Source: Salipiger mucosus DSM 16094
GTDB taxonomy: Bacteria; Pseudomonadota; Alphaproteobacteria; Rhodobacterales; Rhodobacteraceae
Assembly: GCF_000442255.1 (NCBI RefSeq)
Contig: NZ_KE557274.1
Coordinates: 286,585 to 350,584, forward strand
Reading direction: 5' to 3'
DNA: 64,000 nt
Shown here: positions 1-7,863 of the stretch, one piece after another
Numbering within the stretch: position 1 is the stretch's first letter
Layout: every line of letters starts with the position of its first letter
Program-made: the position numbers and the translations under genes
Notes under the pieces: generated by a model
Database searches by the model: none
What the model saw: only the letters and a program-made list of their open reading frames with translations
Told to the model about the DNA's origin: nothing

Positions 1-1
1 G

Positions 2-355
2 AGCGATGCCACGATGGATGCCCTTTTCGGGATCCATGAATGCATGGAGAGCTCGAGTGCCACGGGGACCGCGCAGATCCAGAGCATTGCGGTCACCCAG
101 GAGCTCCTAGAGTACATCATCCCGTCCTTCCCGAAAATCTACGTGATGGGCCTGCAGGGAGATCCCCTGGCAGACGGGGTCCTGCCAGGAGACCGTCGAC
201 TGTCCCTGGACGACGCGCCGGGTCACAGGGGTCTCTACCCGTTTTACGAGGACATGCTGGACTACACGGCGTTCGAAGTGTTCGACGGAGACGGCGCGGC
301 TGCCCTACGGTATGCTTGGGACAGAGCGAACCGCATGGCGGGAACCGCGCGGTGA
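2..355 (+). CDS. Orphan protein, 5' end probably outside the window
   Basis: The frame is open from the window edge to a TGA at 353-355, so this may be the C-terminal part of a longer protein. The first in-frame ATG is at 14, which would give 113 residues. The sequence is acidic, with a hydrophobic stretch around residues 35-46 (IPSFPKIYVMGLQG) and no family I recognise. It lies about 85 bases upstream of cheY on the same strand, but nothing ties it to chemotaxis. Confidence 0.45.
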   Translation, partial: SDATMDALFGIHECMESSSATGTAQIQSIAVTQELLEYIIPSFPKIYVMGLQGDPLADGVLPGDRRLSLDDAPGHRGLYPFYEDMLDYTAFEVFDGDGAAALRYAWDRANRMAGTAR

Positions 356-440
356 CGCCTACTGAACGCCGCGCCGATGACGTTTCCTTAATTCGGCGTG
401 GCTAACTCTCTCCAAGAATAAACGAGAGGGCAGGCATTCC

Positions 441-830
441 ATGAGTGAGGCAGCTAAGAAAAAGGTTCTGGTCGTCGATGACTACCATACGATGATCCGG
501 ATCATAAAAAAACTGCTCGTCGAGATCGGTTTCGACGATATCGATGTCGCCTCGGACGGAGAAGAGGCACTCCAAATGATCGGATCCGAAGACTATGATC
601 TCGTCATCAGCGATTGGAACATGGACAAGATGACCGGTCTGGAGCTTCTCGAGGCTGTTCGCGAAGATCCGAAGACGAAATCGCTCCCCTTCATCATGGT
701 TACCGCTGAATCCAAGCCGGCGAACGTTCTCGCAGCGAAGAATGCCGGCGTATCCAATTACCTGGTGAAACCCTTCACTCCGGCGACGATCAGGGAGAAG
801 ATCGAAAGCGTCCTCGGCCCCCTGGACTGA
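441..830 (+). CDS. cheY: CheY-type single-domain response regulator
   Basis: This is a 129-residue receiver domain with no output domain, the length and architecture of CheY. The acidic pocket is D13/D14, the phospho-acceptor is D58 (in ISDWNM), the switch Thr is T88 (VTAE) and the conserved Lys is K110 (VKPF). Phosphorylated CheY binds the flagellar switch to change rotation. A CheZ-like phosphatase follows after 28 bases, so the pair is probably one operon for making and removing the CheY-P signal. No CheA, receptor or adaptor is in the window. An AGGG-type ribosome binding site precedes the ATG. Confidence 0.93.
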   Translation: MSEAAKKKVLVVDDYHTMIRIIKKLLVEIGFDDIDVASDGEEALQMIGSEDYDLVISDWNMDKMTGLELLEAVREDPKTKSLPFIMVTAESKPANVLAAKNAGVSNYLVKPFTPATIREKIESVLGPLD

Positions 831-858
831 AGACCAGCCAGCGCGAAAGGGGGCCTTC

Positions 859-1605
859 TTGGCGGAAGAAACAGACTTCAAGACAACGGAAAAACGGATC
901 CGTGAAACGCGTGAGGGAGAAGCCTTCCTTGCCGCGTTCGAGGCACGGATCCGAACCGAAATGCTGCGCGGGGTCGAGAACTATCTCGCCAAGGAGCGCG
1001 AAATGCCGCCTTCGTCTGAAGTATCTGATCCTCCCGAAGGATCGGAGCTCGATCTGGCCGCGGTCGTCAGACACATCTTCGAGAAGATCAACGATACCCG
1101 GAGAGAACTCGAAGCGCTCACGAACATGGCACGTGAGCGGGATTCCACGTCATTCAACGGCGTCGGAGACGAGCTCGAGGCGATCACTCACGATACCGAG
1201 CAGGCGACGACGAACATCATGAACCGTGTCGATGACATCGAGGATGTCGTCCGTGCCATCCGGACGAACGGCATCCATCAGGATGATCTCGACCGGATCC
1301 TGAAAAGTTGCAGCGATATCACGTTGGCCTGCAGCTTCCAGGACATCACGGGACAACGGGTTCAGAAGGTCGTCGAGGTCATCGAAAGCATCGACGGTCA
1401 GCTCTCCAAGATCGAAACCCAGCTTGGTGGCGAGGGCGGATATTCACCAAAAGCGCAAAAAGCCTACCGGAAAACACAACGTGAGAAGGGCCTTCTGAAT
1501 GGTCCCGCACTGCCCGAAGAGCCCGTCGGACAGGATGAAATCGACGAGCTCTTCAGGACAGCAGAAGAAGCTCCCTTCAACCCGTCTGCGGAAGAAGAGT
1601 CCTGA
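859..1605 (+). CDS. cheZ: CheZ-type CheY-P phosphatase
   Basis: This 248-residue, mostly helical protein starts at a TTG. The CheZ catalytic segment SFQDITGQRV lies at residues 159-168. D162 and Q166 match the Asp and Gln of E. coli CheZ (D143, Q147) that position water for dephosphorylating CheY-P. The C-terminal helix QDEIDELF (225-232) matches the CheY-binding peptide of CheZ, reached by a Pro-rich linker. Long amphipathic helices in between fit a four-helix-bundle dimer. Position directly after cheY supports the call. Overall identity to enterobacterial CheZ looks low, so the evidence is the motifs and the neighbour. Confidence 0.85.
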   Translation: MAEETDFKTTEKRIRETREGEAFLAAFEARIRTEMLRGVENYLAKEREMPPSSEVSDPPEGSELDLAAVVRHIFEKINDTRRELEALTNMARERDSTSFNGVGDELEAITHDTEQATTNIMNRVDDIEDVVRAIRTNGIHQDDLDRILKSCSDITLACSFQDITGQRVQKVVEVIESIDGQLSKIETQLGGEGGYSPKAQKAYRKTQREKGLLNGPALPEEPVGQDEIDELFRTAEEAPFNPSAEEES

Positions 1606-1779
1606 AGAGGTGAAGGCGTCCCGAGGACTCTTTTCCGCGTATCGACGCAGCCTGGAAGCGAAAGGTCACCCGTGTTCTGGACCTTGAAGCTTCCGTCTGG
1701 ACGCAGGGTTGTCTGCCTGCGAAGGTCAACCTTCGAAGGAGCGAAATCAATCGTGCGAAATCGCGGTCCTGAGGGCCGA

Positions 1780-2136
1780 TCAGACGCCGGCCGGCACCTT
1801 CCTGACGTCCATGGCCGCAGAGATGACCTCCAGGATGTCCTCCGGACTATTGTCCTCGCTGTCGCAGAAGACAGGCATCTGCTCCACGCCCGGCATGTAG
1901 TAGGCCTCGAAATCCAGTGTCCGCCCGGTGCGCACTCCTTCGACCCATTCGTCGAGCGTGACCTGAATCAGGAACTGTTCGTCTTCTTCGACGGCTTCGA
2001 CCTGCAGGCGCCGGTGTTCGCCACCGCCTTCGAAAGGGATATCCCACCTCAGGTCGGGGTCCGAATTTTCAGGAAATTCCTCTCCCAGTCCCATGGCCGC
2101 ACGAAACGCCTCGATCCGCATCTTGCCGATTTCCAT
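1780..2136 (-). CDS. Small acidic orphan protein
   Basis: This 118-residue protein has a good GAGGTGA ribosome binding site before its ATG at 2136. It is strongly acidic, with no transmembrane segment or signal peptide. Aromatic and acidic residues alternate in the middle (WDIPFEGG, TLDEWVEG, LDFEAYYMPG). I recognise no family. It diverges from the exported hydrolase at 2254; the AT-rich gap 2137-2253 must hold both promoters. Confidence 0.6.
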   Translation of the reverse strand: MEIGKMRIEAFRAAMGLGEEFPENSDPDLRWDIPFEGGGEHRRLQVEAVEEDEQFLIQVTLDEWVEGVRTGRTLDFEAYYMPGVEQMPVFCDSEDNSPEDILEVISAAMDVRKVPAGV

Positions 2137-2253
2137 TTCTCACCTCAATATATTGCGTCGAAGATAACTTAATACACAAAATATAGTAAGTCAAATGTTT
2201 ACCGGCACTGAATATGGGGCAGGCACTTTGTGAACTGCAGCCTGAGGATCTCG

Positions 2254-3270
2254 ATGGAACGACGCAATTTCATAAAGTCAGCCGCCTGTTTCAGTATTTT
2301 GGGCGCTACCGCCGGGCGGGCCCAAGAACGCGTGGTCATCCAGCCCAACACCGAGCTGGCGCTGCGCAGTGACCTTTATGCGCGCCTGGCGAGGAATGGT
2401 CCCTTCACACCGGCCCGTGTCCCGGTTCGGGTCACCGAGGAGAAAACCGGCCGTTCGACGCTCGTATACGTCTCGCCAGACGTGACGTCGGCCAAGCTTG
2501 TTGTCTTCAGCCATGGGGTCGTCGCGAAACCCCGGGTCTATGCGCCACTCCTCGAGTTCCTCACGACCCACGGGTTCTGCGTTGTTGCGCCGCTCCATGT
2601 TGATGGACAGGTCCAGGATCTCCGTACGCGCGAGACCGATGAAGGATGGCGTTTTCCAGAGTTGATGGAGGATATGCGGATCTGGGAGCGGCGCATGCAA
2701 GACTGCCTCGATGCGCGGGATTCACATGACCGGATCGGGAAAACCATAAATATCGAGATCGATGCCTCCTACCCGATTTTCATGGGGCACTCCTTCGGCG
2801 CCATGACCGGCCTCTTGCTGTCGGGAGCACGGGTTGGAACGCTTGGCGGCCTTGCCGCCGGCCAGGATACCGATTGGGCCGGTCGCATTCTGCTCAGTCC
2901 GCCGGGGAATGGCGTCTTTGGCCTCACGCAGAAGTCCTGGGCCAGCCTGTCATCGCCAACGCTGACCATCACCAATGCCCAGGACCAGGGCATCATCCAT
3001 CAGCCGCCGACCGCCAAGTTGGATTCCTACTTCCAGTCTCCCGAAGGCTATCGGCACCTCGGGTACCTGGAAGGCGGCGGACCGTCGATATACAGTGGCC
3101 AACGGGCTCGCCCCAAGACAAAGGAGTACTTCCTCTTTTTCGACCTCAGAGGCGCGGTGGGCGCCTTCGTGGCGGCCTATGGGACCAGGGATACGGAAGC
3201 GTTCCAAGGCCTCTATGACGGATCCATTGAGGATCGGTCATACCGCCTGATCGCGATCAGGAGCCGCTAG
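2254..3270 (+). CDS. Exported alpha/beta hydrolase, PAF-acetylhydrolase or dienelactone-hydrolase type
   Basis: A 338-residue alpha/beta hydrolase. The nucleophile elbow is GHSFGA, with Ser at about residue 180, and the oxyanion region is VVFSHGVV at about 84-91. The preferred ATG at 2254 gives an N-terminus MERRNFIKSAACF with a basic patch, hydrophobic core and ARAQE-like cleavage site, so it is probably exported, perhaps by Tat. A GTG at 2230 would add eight residues that disrupt the signal. Family members cleave ester bonds in lipids or drugs; the substrate here is unknown. Its TAG overlaps the stop of the convergent gene. Confidence 0.72.
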   Translation: MERRNFIKSAACFSILGATAGRAQERVVIQPNTELALRSDLYARLARNGPFTPARVPVRVTEEKTGRSTLVYVSPDVTSAKLVVFSHGVVAKPRVYAPLLEFLTTHGFCVVAPLHVDGQVQDLRTRETDEGWRFPELMEDMRIWERRMQDCLDARDSHDRIGKTINIEIDASYPIFMGHSFGAMTGLLLSGARVGTLGGLAAGQDTDWAGRILLSPPGNGVFGLTQKSWASLSSPTLTITNAQDQGIIHQPPTAKLDSYFQSPEGYRHLGYLEGGGPSIYSGQRARPKTKEYFLFFDLRGAVGAFVAAYGTRDTEAFQGLYDGSIEDRSYRLIAIRSR

Positions 3271-3884
3271 ATGTTCGCGTACCAGAACAGTTGTTCGTTC
3301 AACTCGTCATCGGATAGATCGTCTTCCAGGACCCGCATGATCGTCAGGCTCAACATGGCATCTATGACCTCGATGGGGTCGACGAATGGCTCGACGCGCA
3401 TGCTTCCGTGCAAGTCAGCCGGCACGCGACAGATGAACGGCGGCCCGTCGACCATGGCGTAAGCCATGACCATGGCATAGAAGGCGTAGTCGCCGGCCGG
3501 CAAGGTATTCGGGACCTTGAAAATGAGCGACCCGGGCATCAGGTTGAAGCTGCGGCAGTAGTGCTTCTTTTGAAGGAAGTCTGGCGCAACATCCAGGAGG
3601 TCGTCCAAAAGAGTTTGTCGATCCTCGCATGGATAGAGGAGGTTGACGTCCTCGATCCGCCCGTCCGGCAGCTTTATGAAGCTTTCGCCTTCCTTGAGAA
3701 TGATCGCGCCGGAATCCCGCTCTTCCTGAGGGAGAACCCGGAACGTGGCCTCACCGTCCTTCCACGCCAGTTCTGGCCTTCCGGCCAAGGTATCGATGAG
3801 GAATTCCTTCAAGTTCGTGTCACCACGTTCTTCGGGGAACATCTGAGAGCGGCGACGACCTATTTCGACAATTTTCCTGGACAT
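3267..3884 (-). CDS. Orphan cytoplasmic protein
   Basis: A 205-residue protein starting MSRKIVEIGRRR at 3884. A much longer open frame continues upstream, but it would run antisense through the gene at 3984, so the ATG next to the divergent intergenic region is preferred. The sequence is soluble and mixed alpha/beta, with an acidic C-terminus (LEDDLSDDELNEQLF). I recognise no domain. Its stop overlaps the hydrolase stop by four bases, an unusually tight convergent junction. Confidence 0.6.
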   Translation of the reverse strand: MSRKIVEIGRRRSQMFPEERGDTNLKEFLIDTLAGRPELAWKDGEATFRVLPQEERDSGAIILKEGESFIKLPDGRIEDVNLLYPCEDRQTLLDDLLDVAPDFLQKKHYCRSFNLMPGSLIFKVPNTLPAGDYAFYAMVMAYAMVDGPPFICRVPADLHGSMRVEPFVDPIEVIDAMLSLTIMRVLEDDLSDDELNEQLFWYANI

Positions 3885-3983
3885 GCTTATTGAATAGATG
3901 TTAATCTTCCTGCAGTCAATCTTTAGCTGGCGGGATGAAGCAGAAAGTTGGCTGATCCAAGAACAAGCAGGTGGCGGTGCCAA

Positions 3984-5177
3984 ATGTATCTCGCTGAAGT
4001 CGTGAACCAGATACTGGCAGAACTCGAACATCCTGATTTTGCCAAGGCGACGGCCCGAATCCCGCATGTAGCCGGCATAAACTTCGTCCTCGATCACTCC
4101 CGGGTGCTCATGCGCGACTACGATCTCTATGCGTTCGACCGCAGTGCGCTGGTGGCCGCATCGGATCTGAAGACGGAGCGACAGGAAGGCCTGGAGGCCA
4201 TCGCCGAGAAGGTTCTGGAAACCCCGCGCAGATTGTTCATGGAAACCAACTGGGCGGACCGTCAGCGCGCTTTCTCCCGTGTGCCGACGATGCCCAGCGT
4301 CGATGTCCCGGTCGACTATGGCCAGCCTGTCCGTGTCGGCATCTGCCTGGATGTGCATGGCGGCGGGCGCGCGACGCTGCAGACCGCCTGGATTCATCCT
4401 CTCAACACCATGCGTGACCTTGCAGACGACGGGTTCCTGGCGGAGATCGAGTGTCCAAAAAAGTCCCGGAAGACTCTGAAAAGGCTCCTGACGTTGAACT
4501 GGTCAATTTTCAGGATCGAGATCGACGTCAATCGTCGGTCCCATCTGACGAAGAAGGAATTCATCGAAGAATGCAGAGCGGGGAATGCCGACTTCCTACC
4601 GTTTCTGGAAGCGCAGAAGGCCATTTCCGGAACGCTTGGAGAGAAGGCCATCATTGACCGGGCTTTCGCCCTGTACAGACTCAATTGCATCTGCCGCTAT
4701 CGTGTCGACCCGGCGGCCGGTGACTACCTGCATGAGATGGCCGCCCTCGCCCGGAACGAAATGGAGGCGATGCTCGACACCTTCCGCAGTGACCTGGACG
4801 GAGAAATCATATTCGGAATTGCCATGGCCGCCTTGCTTGAACTCGACGATGTCGACGTTCGCCCTGCGGGAAAGACATCCGCAACGGGAGGAAAGAATTC
4901 CCGTGCTCGCAAACGCACCCGAGGGAAGCAAGGACCGGAAAGGTTGGGGGTCGTGTCCCTCGACATCGACAAAGACATCGTCTCAAGTCATTTCCGAAGT
5001 TCAAAGACCGAAGGTCAGGTATCTTTCGACGCGGGTGGCGCAGCGCGCCGCAGCCCGGTGGCCCACCCTGTCTCCGGACATCTCTTCCGGGCGCGGAACG
5101 GCAAGGTGGTGTACCGTAAACCGCATTGGCGCGGGAAGGATGTTCGCAAAAGGATTGCAAAGGTTAGGCGGAGATGA
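3984..5177 (+). CDS. Orphan protein with a basic C-terminal tail of phage/plasmid type
   Basis: A 397-residue protein; MYLAEVVNQ at 3984 is preferred over an upstream in-frame ATG at 3948. The first 300 residues look soluble and globular. After residue about 300 comes a Lys/Arg-rich linker (SRARKRTRGKQG), then a tail with HPVSGHLF, GKVVYRKPHWRG and RKRIAKVRRR. Similar 'VRGHxR...KVVYxxPHWRG' tails occur, as I recall them, in hypothetical proteins of phages and plasmids with unknown roles. The tail suggests nucleic-acid binding. It is followed by the HTH-like gene at 5241. Confidence 0.6.
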   Translation: MYLAEVVNQILAELEHPDFAKATARIPHVAGINFVLDHSRVLMRDYDLYAFDRSALVAASDLKTERQEGLEAIAEKVLETPRRLFMETNWADRQRAFSRVPTMPSVDVPVDYGQPVRVGICLDVHGGGRATLQTAWIHPLNTMRDLADDGFLAEIECPKKSRKTLKRLLTLNWSIFRIEIDVNRRSHLTKKEFIEECRAGNADFLPFLEAQKAISGTLGEKAIIDRAFALYRLNCICRYRVDPAAGDYLHEMAALARNEMEAMLDTFRSDLDGEIIFGIAMAALLELDDVDVRPAGKTSATGGKNSRARKRTRGKQGPERLGVVSLDIDKDIVSSHFRSSKTEGQVSFDAGGAARRSPVAHPVSGHLFRARNGKVVYRKPHWRGKDVRKRIAKVRRR

Positions 5178-5182
5178 ATTCA

Positions 5183-5211
5183 TTGACAGGACGCCAGGGT
5201 GGATGTATTCG
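5183..5211 (+). promoter_or_regulatory. Sigma-70-type promoter for the gene at 5241
   Basis: TTGACA at 5183-5188 and TATTCG at 5206-5211 are separated by exactly 17 bases, 30 bases before the ATG at 5241. The -35 is a perfect consensus and the -10 is moderate. Confidence 0.5.
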
Positions 5212-5240
5212 GACACTATCAATTCTTGAGGTATCCATTC

Positions 5241-6134
5241 ATGACAAGTTCAGTTGCCCTGAGCAATGCGGAGGTCATCGACCAGGCCAAGTCCGTGTTC
5301 AACTGCAGCCAGCGCGAATTGGCGCGTATCCTGATGCATAGCAAGGATCAGGTCTACCGCTGGAAAACGAACCAGTCCCGCATGCCGGCCGACGTCCGCG
5401 CCCGGCTGGAGACTCTGATTTCCCACGTTCAGTCGGGAAGCGGGGTCAACACGATCATGCTGTCACTTAGTCATCGGTCTCCGGACGAAGGGGCGACGCA
5501 GATGCAGGAGTTCTTCGACGAGATGGCCTCGAAGCACGAGCTTTTCGAGGAAATCATGCCCTTCGGCTTCGACGTGCGCGAACTGACGGCGACCCTGAAG
5601 GAGTTCGGCTTTTTCGTCCCTGACGATGCCTTGCCGACCGACCGACAGAAAACTCACCAGGTGCGCAACATCTTTTCCGCGTTCCTGAATTCGCTCGATA
5701 TCCTGCACCAGTGGATGGAGACCTTCCTCGTCGACAAGTCCGAGCGCTCGGCCCTTGACTGCGAGAGCGTTCTCGCAGCCAAGGGAAAGCTGCAGGGCCA
5801 CATCATCAAGCTGGCCATCGCCAAGATGGACATCGATTCCGTGAACCTGCATTTCCTGGATCGAAGCATCTTCTCGGAGAAGAAGCGCGACACCTTGTCG
5901 GCAGTCAACTCCGACATCAAGAGCTTCCTGGAGGCCTATCGGGGAGAGGGCTATGCCTTGATGCGCAACCCCTTCCGGATCACTGAGGCCGACAACGACT
6001 CGCTGTTTTTCGAAATGGACAGCGCCGAGAACGCATCCGAGCACGACATCACCCAGTACTTCACGCTCGCACAAAGAACGATCCTCCGCGAGGTCAGGGC
6101 ACTTCGGAAGATCATGGAGCCAGGCGGTCGATAA
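5241..6134 (+). CDS. HTH-like regulator or orphan with an N-terminal DNA-binding domain
   Basis: A 297-residue protein starting MTSSVALSNAEV. Residues about 9-60 resemble a helix-turn-helix: CSQRELARIL, then HSKDQVYRWKTNQSRMP, then VRARLETLI, the pattern of phage-repressor or XRE-type domains. The rest is helical, without recognised motifs, and probably mediates dimerisation or sensing. A dedicated promoter precedes it. The start fits the promoter; an upstream in-frame ATG at 5199 overlaps the -10 and is unlikely. Confidence 0.6.
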   Translation: MTSSVALSNAEVIDQAKSVFNCSQRELARILMHSKDQVYRWKTNQSRMPADVRARLETLISHVQSGSGVNTIMLSLSHRSPDEGATQMQEFFDEMASKHELFEEIMPFGFDVRELTATLKEFGFFVPDDALPTDRQKTHQVRNIFSAFLNSLDILHQWMETFLVDKSERSALDCESVLAAKGKLQGHIIKLAIAKMDIDSVNLHFLDRSIFSEKKRDTLSAVNSDIKSFLEAYRGEGYALMRNPFRITEADNDSLFFEMDSAENASEHDITQYFTLAQRTILREVRALRKIMEPGGR

Positions 6135-6221
6135 CGGGCACTGTCACCTTCTTGGACAACTGAATCAGGGCGGCGATGCACATAGTGTCGTCGCCCTTTC
6201 GGTTCACGCCGATGCGGCGGC

Positions 6222-6842
6222 CTATGGATCTTTTTTCCCGTCTGAGATCTGTGCCATGCAATCCGGGTAGTTTTCATAGAGGATGGTGTATTCCTCGAAG
6301 ACCTCTCCATCTTCCAGGAACATCACGAACTGGCTGTACAGGCCCTCGGGGACGTTCTGCGCCGCGGAGTGGAACACAACATGCCCTTGCGTCCGGAGCC
6401 TATCGGCCAGCGCCTGGATCTGGATTTCGCTCCTGTAGTCGCCGTCGATCTCCACGGCGAAGGAGCCGACATCGTCCATGAACGGCAGGAGCCGATCCTC
6501 GATGGTCTCGGAAACCAGAAGCTCGACAGCGGCGCCTTGAGTGTCCCGCCTGGGAGAATGCCCACCGAGCGCACAAACGCCGGTTTCGGGGGTCGCGACG
6601 GCCTCGAAGCGCGCCCAAAGATCGCTCGCCCTGGGAACCCTCACCAACGAGACTTCAGGGTTCTTCGTCGTGCCAATCCCGAGATCACGGCTCCTTTCGA
6701 AGTCGACCACGAGATCAGCGGCGGGAGTCCCCATGGGCAAACCGAGCGTGACGCTTCCCCCATCATCTTGCTGGGCCGATGCTGCGGCTGTAAAAGTGAG
6801 ACCTGCGATCAGCGCCGGTACCGAAAACCTGAAAATATCCAT
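6222..6842 (-). CDS. Secreted or periplasmic orphan protein
   Basis: A 206-residue protein. Starting at the ATG at 6842 gives a clean Sec signal, MDIFRFSVPALIAGLTF, ending in AAASAQ. An upstream in-frame start at 6869 would put charged residues before it. The mature part has two Cys (CALGG, PDCMAQ) that could form a disulfide. No family is recognised. It diverges from the other exported protein at 6905 with only 62 bases between, so both may be co-regulated. Confidence 0.6.
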   Translation of the reverse strand: MDIFRFSVPALIAGLTFTAAASAQQDDGGSVTLGLPMGTPAADLVVDFERSRDLGIGTTKNPEVSLVRVPRASDLWARFEAVATPETGVCALGGHSPRRDTQGAAVELLVSETIEDRLLPFMDDVGSFAVEIDGDYRSEIQIQALADRLRTQGHVVFHSAAQNVPEGLYSQFVMFLEDGEVFEEYTILYENYPDCMAQISDGKKDP

Positions 6843-6904
6843 CGTCTCAATCTCTCGTTTAAAGTTCACCGCAAATCTATATGGGAAGAGTATTGAGAGG
6901 ATTT

Positions 6905-7441
6905 ATGTCGATGGAGACCAACCGGAACCTGCTTGCAGCTGTATCGCTGATTGCCGTGCTGTCTCCGAACCTGGGAGTTGCGGCAGGATCCACGGATCCA
7001 TCGGCGGATACCGAGGCTCCGAGCAGAAACCTTATCCAGGAGATCCCAGGACACAAAAGATCGCCGGAAGAGAGCGCAATCCTCGACCGCATGCGGAGCC
7101 AACTGGAGGAAATGGCAGAGGGCGGGCGCCCTGATAGGGAGGCCACAGACGGGGCGGAGGGTGCGCGTGCGGCCCAGCCACGCTCAGTGGATGTGCCGGA
7201 TCCCGGCGATCTTCCCGACCCTCAGGATACTTCGGAAGAAAGGCCGTCGGTGTCGGAACGCGCTGCGATCCAGAAAGCCTTGTCGGCTCTACCGGGGGAC
7301 ATCCTTGAAAAGGACGCGACCGACATCGACCGGGCCATGGTCCTCAGGGTCGTGTGTGGCGATGGGGACTCAATGATCGGGACCCCAGAACGACGCGAAC
7401 AATTTCAGGAAGCTCGCGCCGTTCTGTGTTCCAGCGATTGA
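6905..7441 (+). CDS. Secreted or periplasmic orphan protein
   Basis: A 178-residue protein. The start at 6905 gives the signal peptide MSMETNRNLLAAVSLIAV, ending near LGVAAGS. The mature chain is hydrophilic and low-complexity (Glu, Pro, Arg, Ser), with DPGDLPDPQD near the middle and two Cys near the C-terminus (VVCGDGD, VLCSSD). It looks largely disordered. No family is recognised. It is divergently paired with 6842 and convergent with the H-NS-like gene after eight bases. Confidence 0.55.
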   Translation: MSMETNRNLLAAVSLIAVLSPNLGVAAGSTDPSADTEAPSRNLIQEIPGHKRSPEESAILDRMRSQLEEMAEGGRPDREATDGAEGARAAQPRSVDVPDPGDLPDPQDTSEERPSVSERAAIQKALSALPGDILEKDATDIDRAMVLRVVCGDGDSMIGTPERREQFQEARAVLCSSD

Positions 7442-7448
7442 AGGCCGC

Positions 7449-7769
7449 TCACTGGATCAGGAGATCGTCCAGAGATTTTCCCTGATCGAGAGCGTCGATG
7501 ACCCACTGGGGCTTCCGTCCGCGACCGGTCCAGGTCTTCGACGGGTCGTCGGGGTTCGCGTACTTGGGAATACCCTTCGTCTTCTTGGCGGTATTGCCGT
7601 TCGTTGTCAGCTGATCGAGCGAGAAGCCGTATTGCTCTTCGATCTTTTTCAGAGCGGCGCGCGCTTCGTTCTTGCGCTCGACCTCACGCTTCTCGAGTTG
7701 AGCGTCAATATCCGCGCGCAACTGCAGGAGCTGTTCGCGGTTCATTTCGAGGAGTTTGTCTGAATTCAT
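7449..7769 (-). CDS. H-NS/HvrA-like nucleoid protein
   Basis: A 106-residue protein. Residues 1-50 form a coiled-coil oligomerisation region (MNREQLLQLRADIDAQLEK) and residues 68-90 carry the H-NS DNA-binding loop, with TWTGRGRKPQW at 79-89. This size and motif match HvrA/Spb-type H-NS proteins of Rhodobacterales, which bind curved AT-rich DNA and silence transferred genes or tune redox genes. The start at 7769 is preferred because the upstream extension is Cys/Ala-rich and lies inside a perfect inverted repeat. Confidence 0.9.
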   Translation of the reverse strand: MNSDKLLEMNREQLLQLRADIDAQLEKREVERKNEARAALKKIEEQYGFSLDQLTTNGNTAKKTKGIPKYANPDDPSKTWTGRGRKPQWVIDALDQGKSLDDLLIQ

Positions 7770-7773
7770 TGTA

Positions 7774-7845
7774 TTGTCTCGGTTTGCTTTGACAGGTGCA
7801 CAAGCGCCACTAAAGCGTTCAGCACCAAGTTGCAAACCGAGACAA
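7774..7845. repeat. Perfect 14-bp inverted repeat in the H-NS gene leader
   Basis: TTGTCTCGGTTTGC at 7774-7787 is repeated inverted at 7832-7845 (GCAAACCGAGACAA), with 44 bases between. On the minus strand the second arm ends four bases before the H-NS ATG, over the expected ribosome binding site. It could be a translation-blocking stem in the mRNA or a pair of protein-binding sites on DNA. Confidence 0.75.
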
Positions 7846-7863
7846 CAAACTCAATGCCGAACC

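Noticed and set aside
1720..1735. Stem-loop CGAAGG-TCAA-CCTTCG as a terminator after cheZ
   Set aside because: The stem is only six base pairs and no T-run follows on either strand; kept only as a possibility.
3885..4397. N-terminal extension of the minus-strand gene at 3267 to a start at 4397
   Set aside because: It would lie wholly antisense to the 397-residue gene at 3984; a plausible ATG at 3884 exists in the divergent gap.
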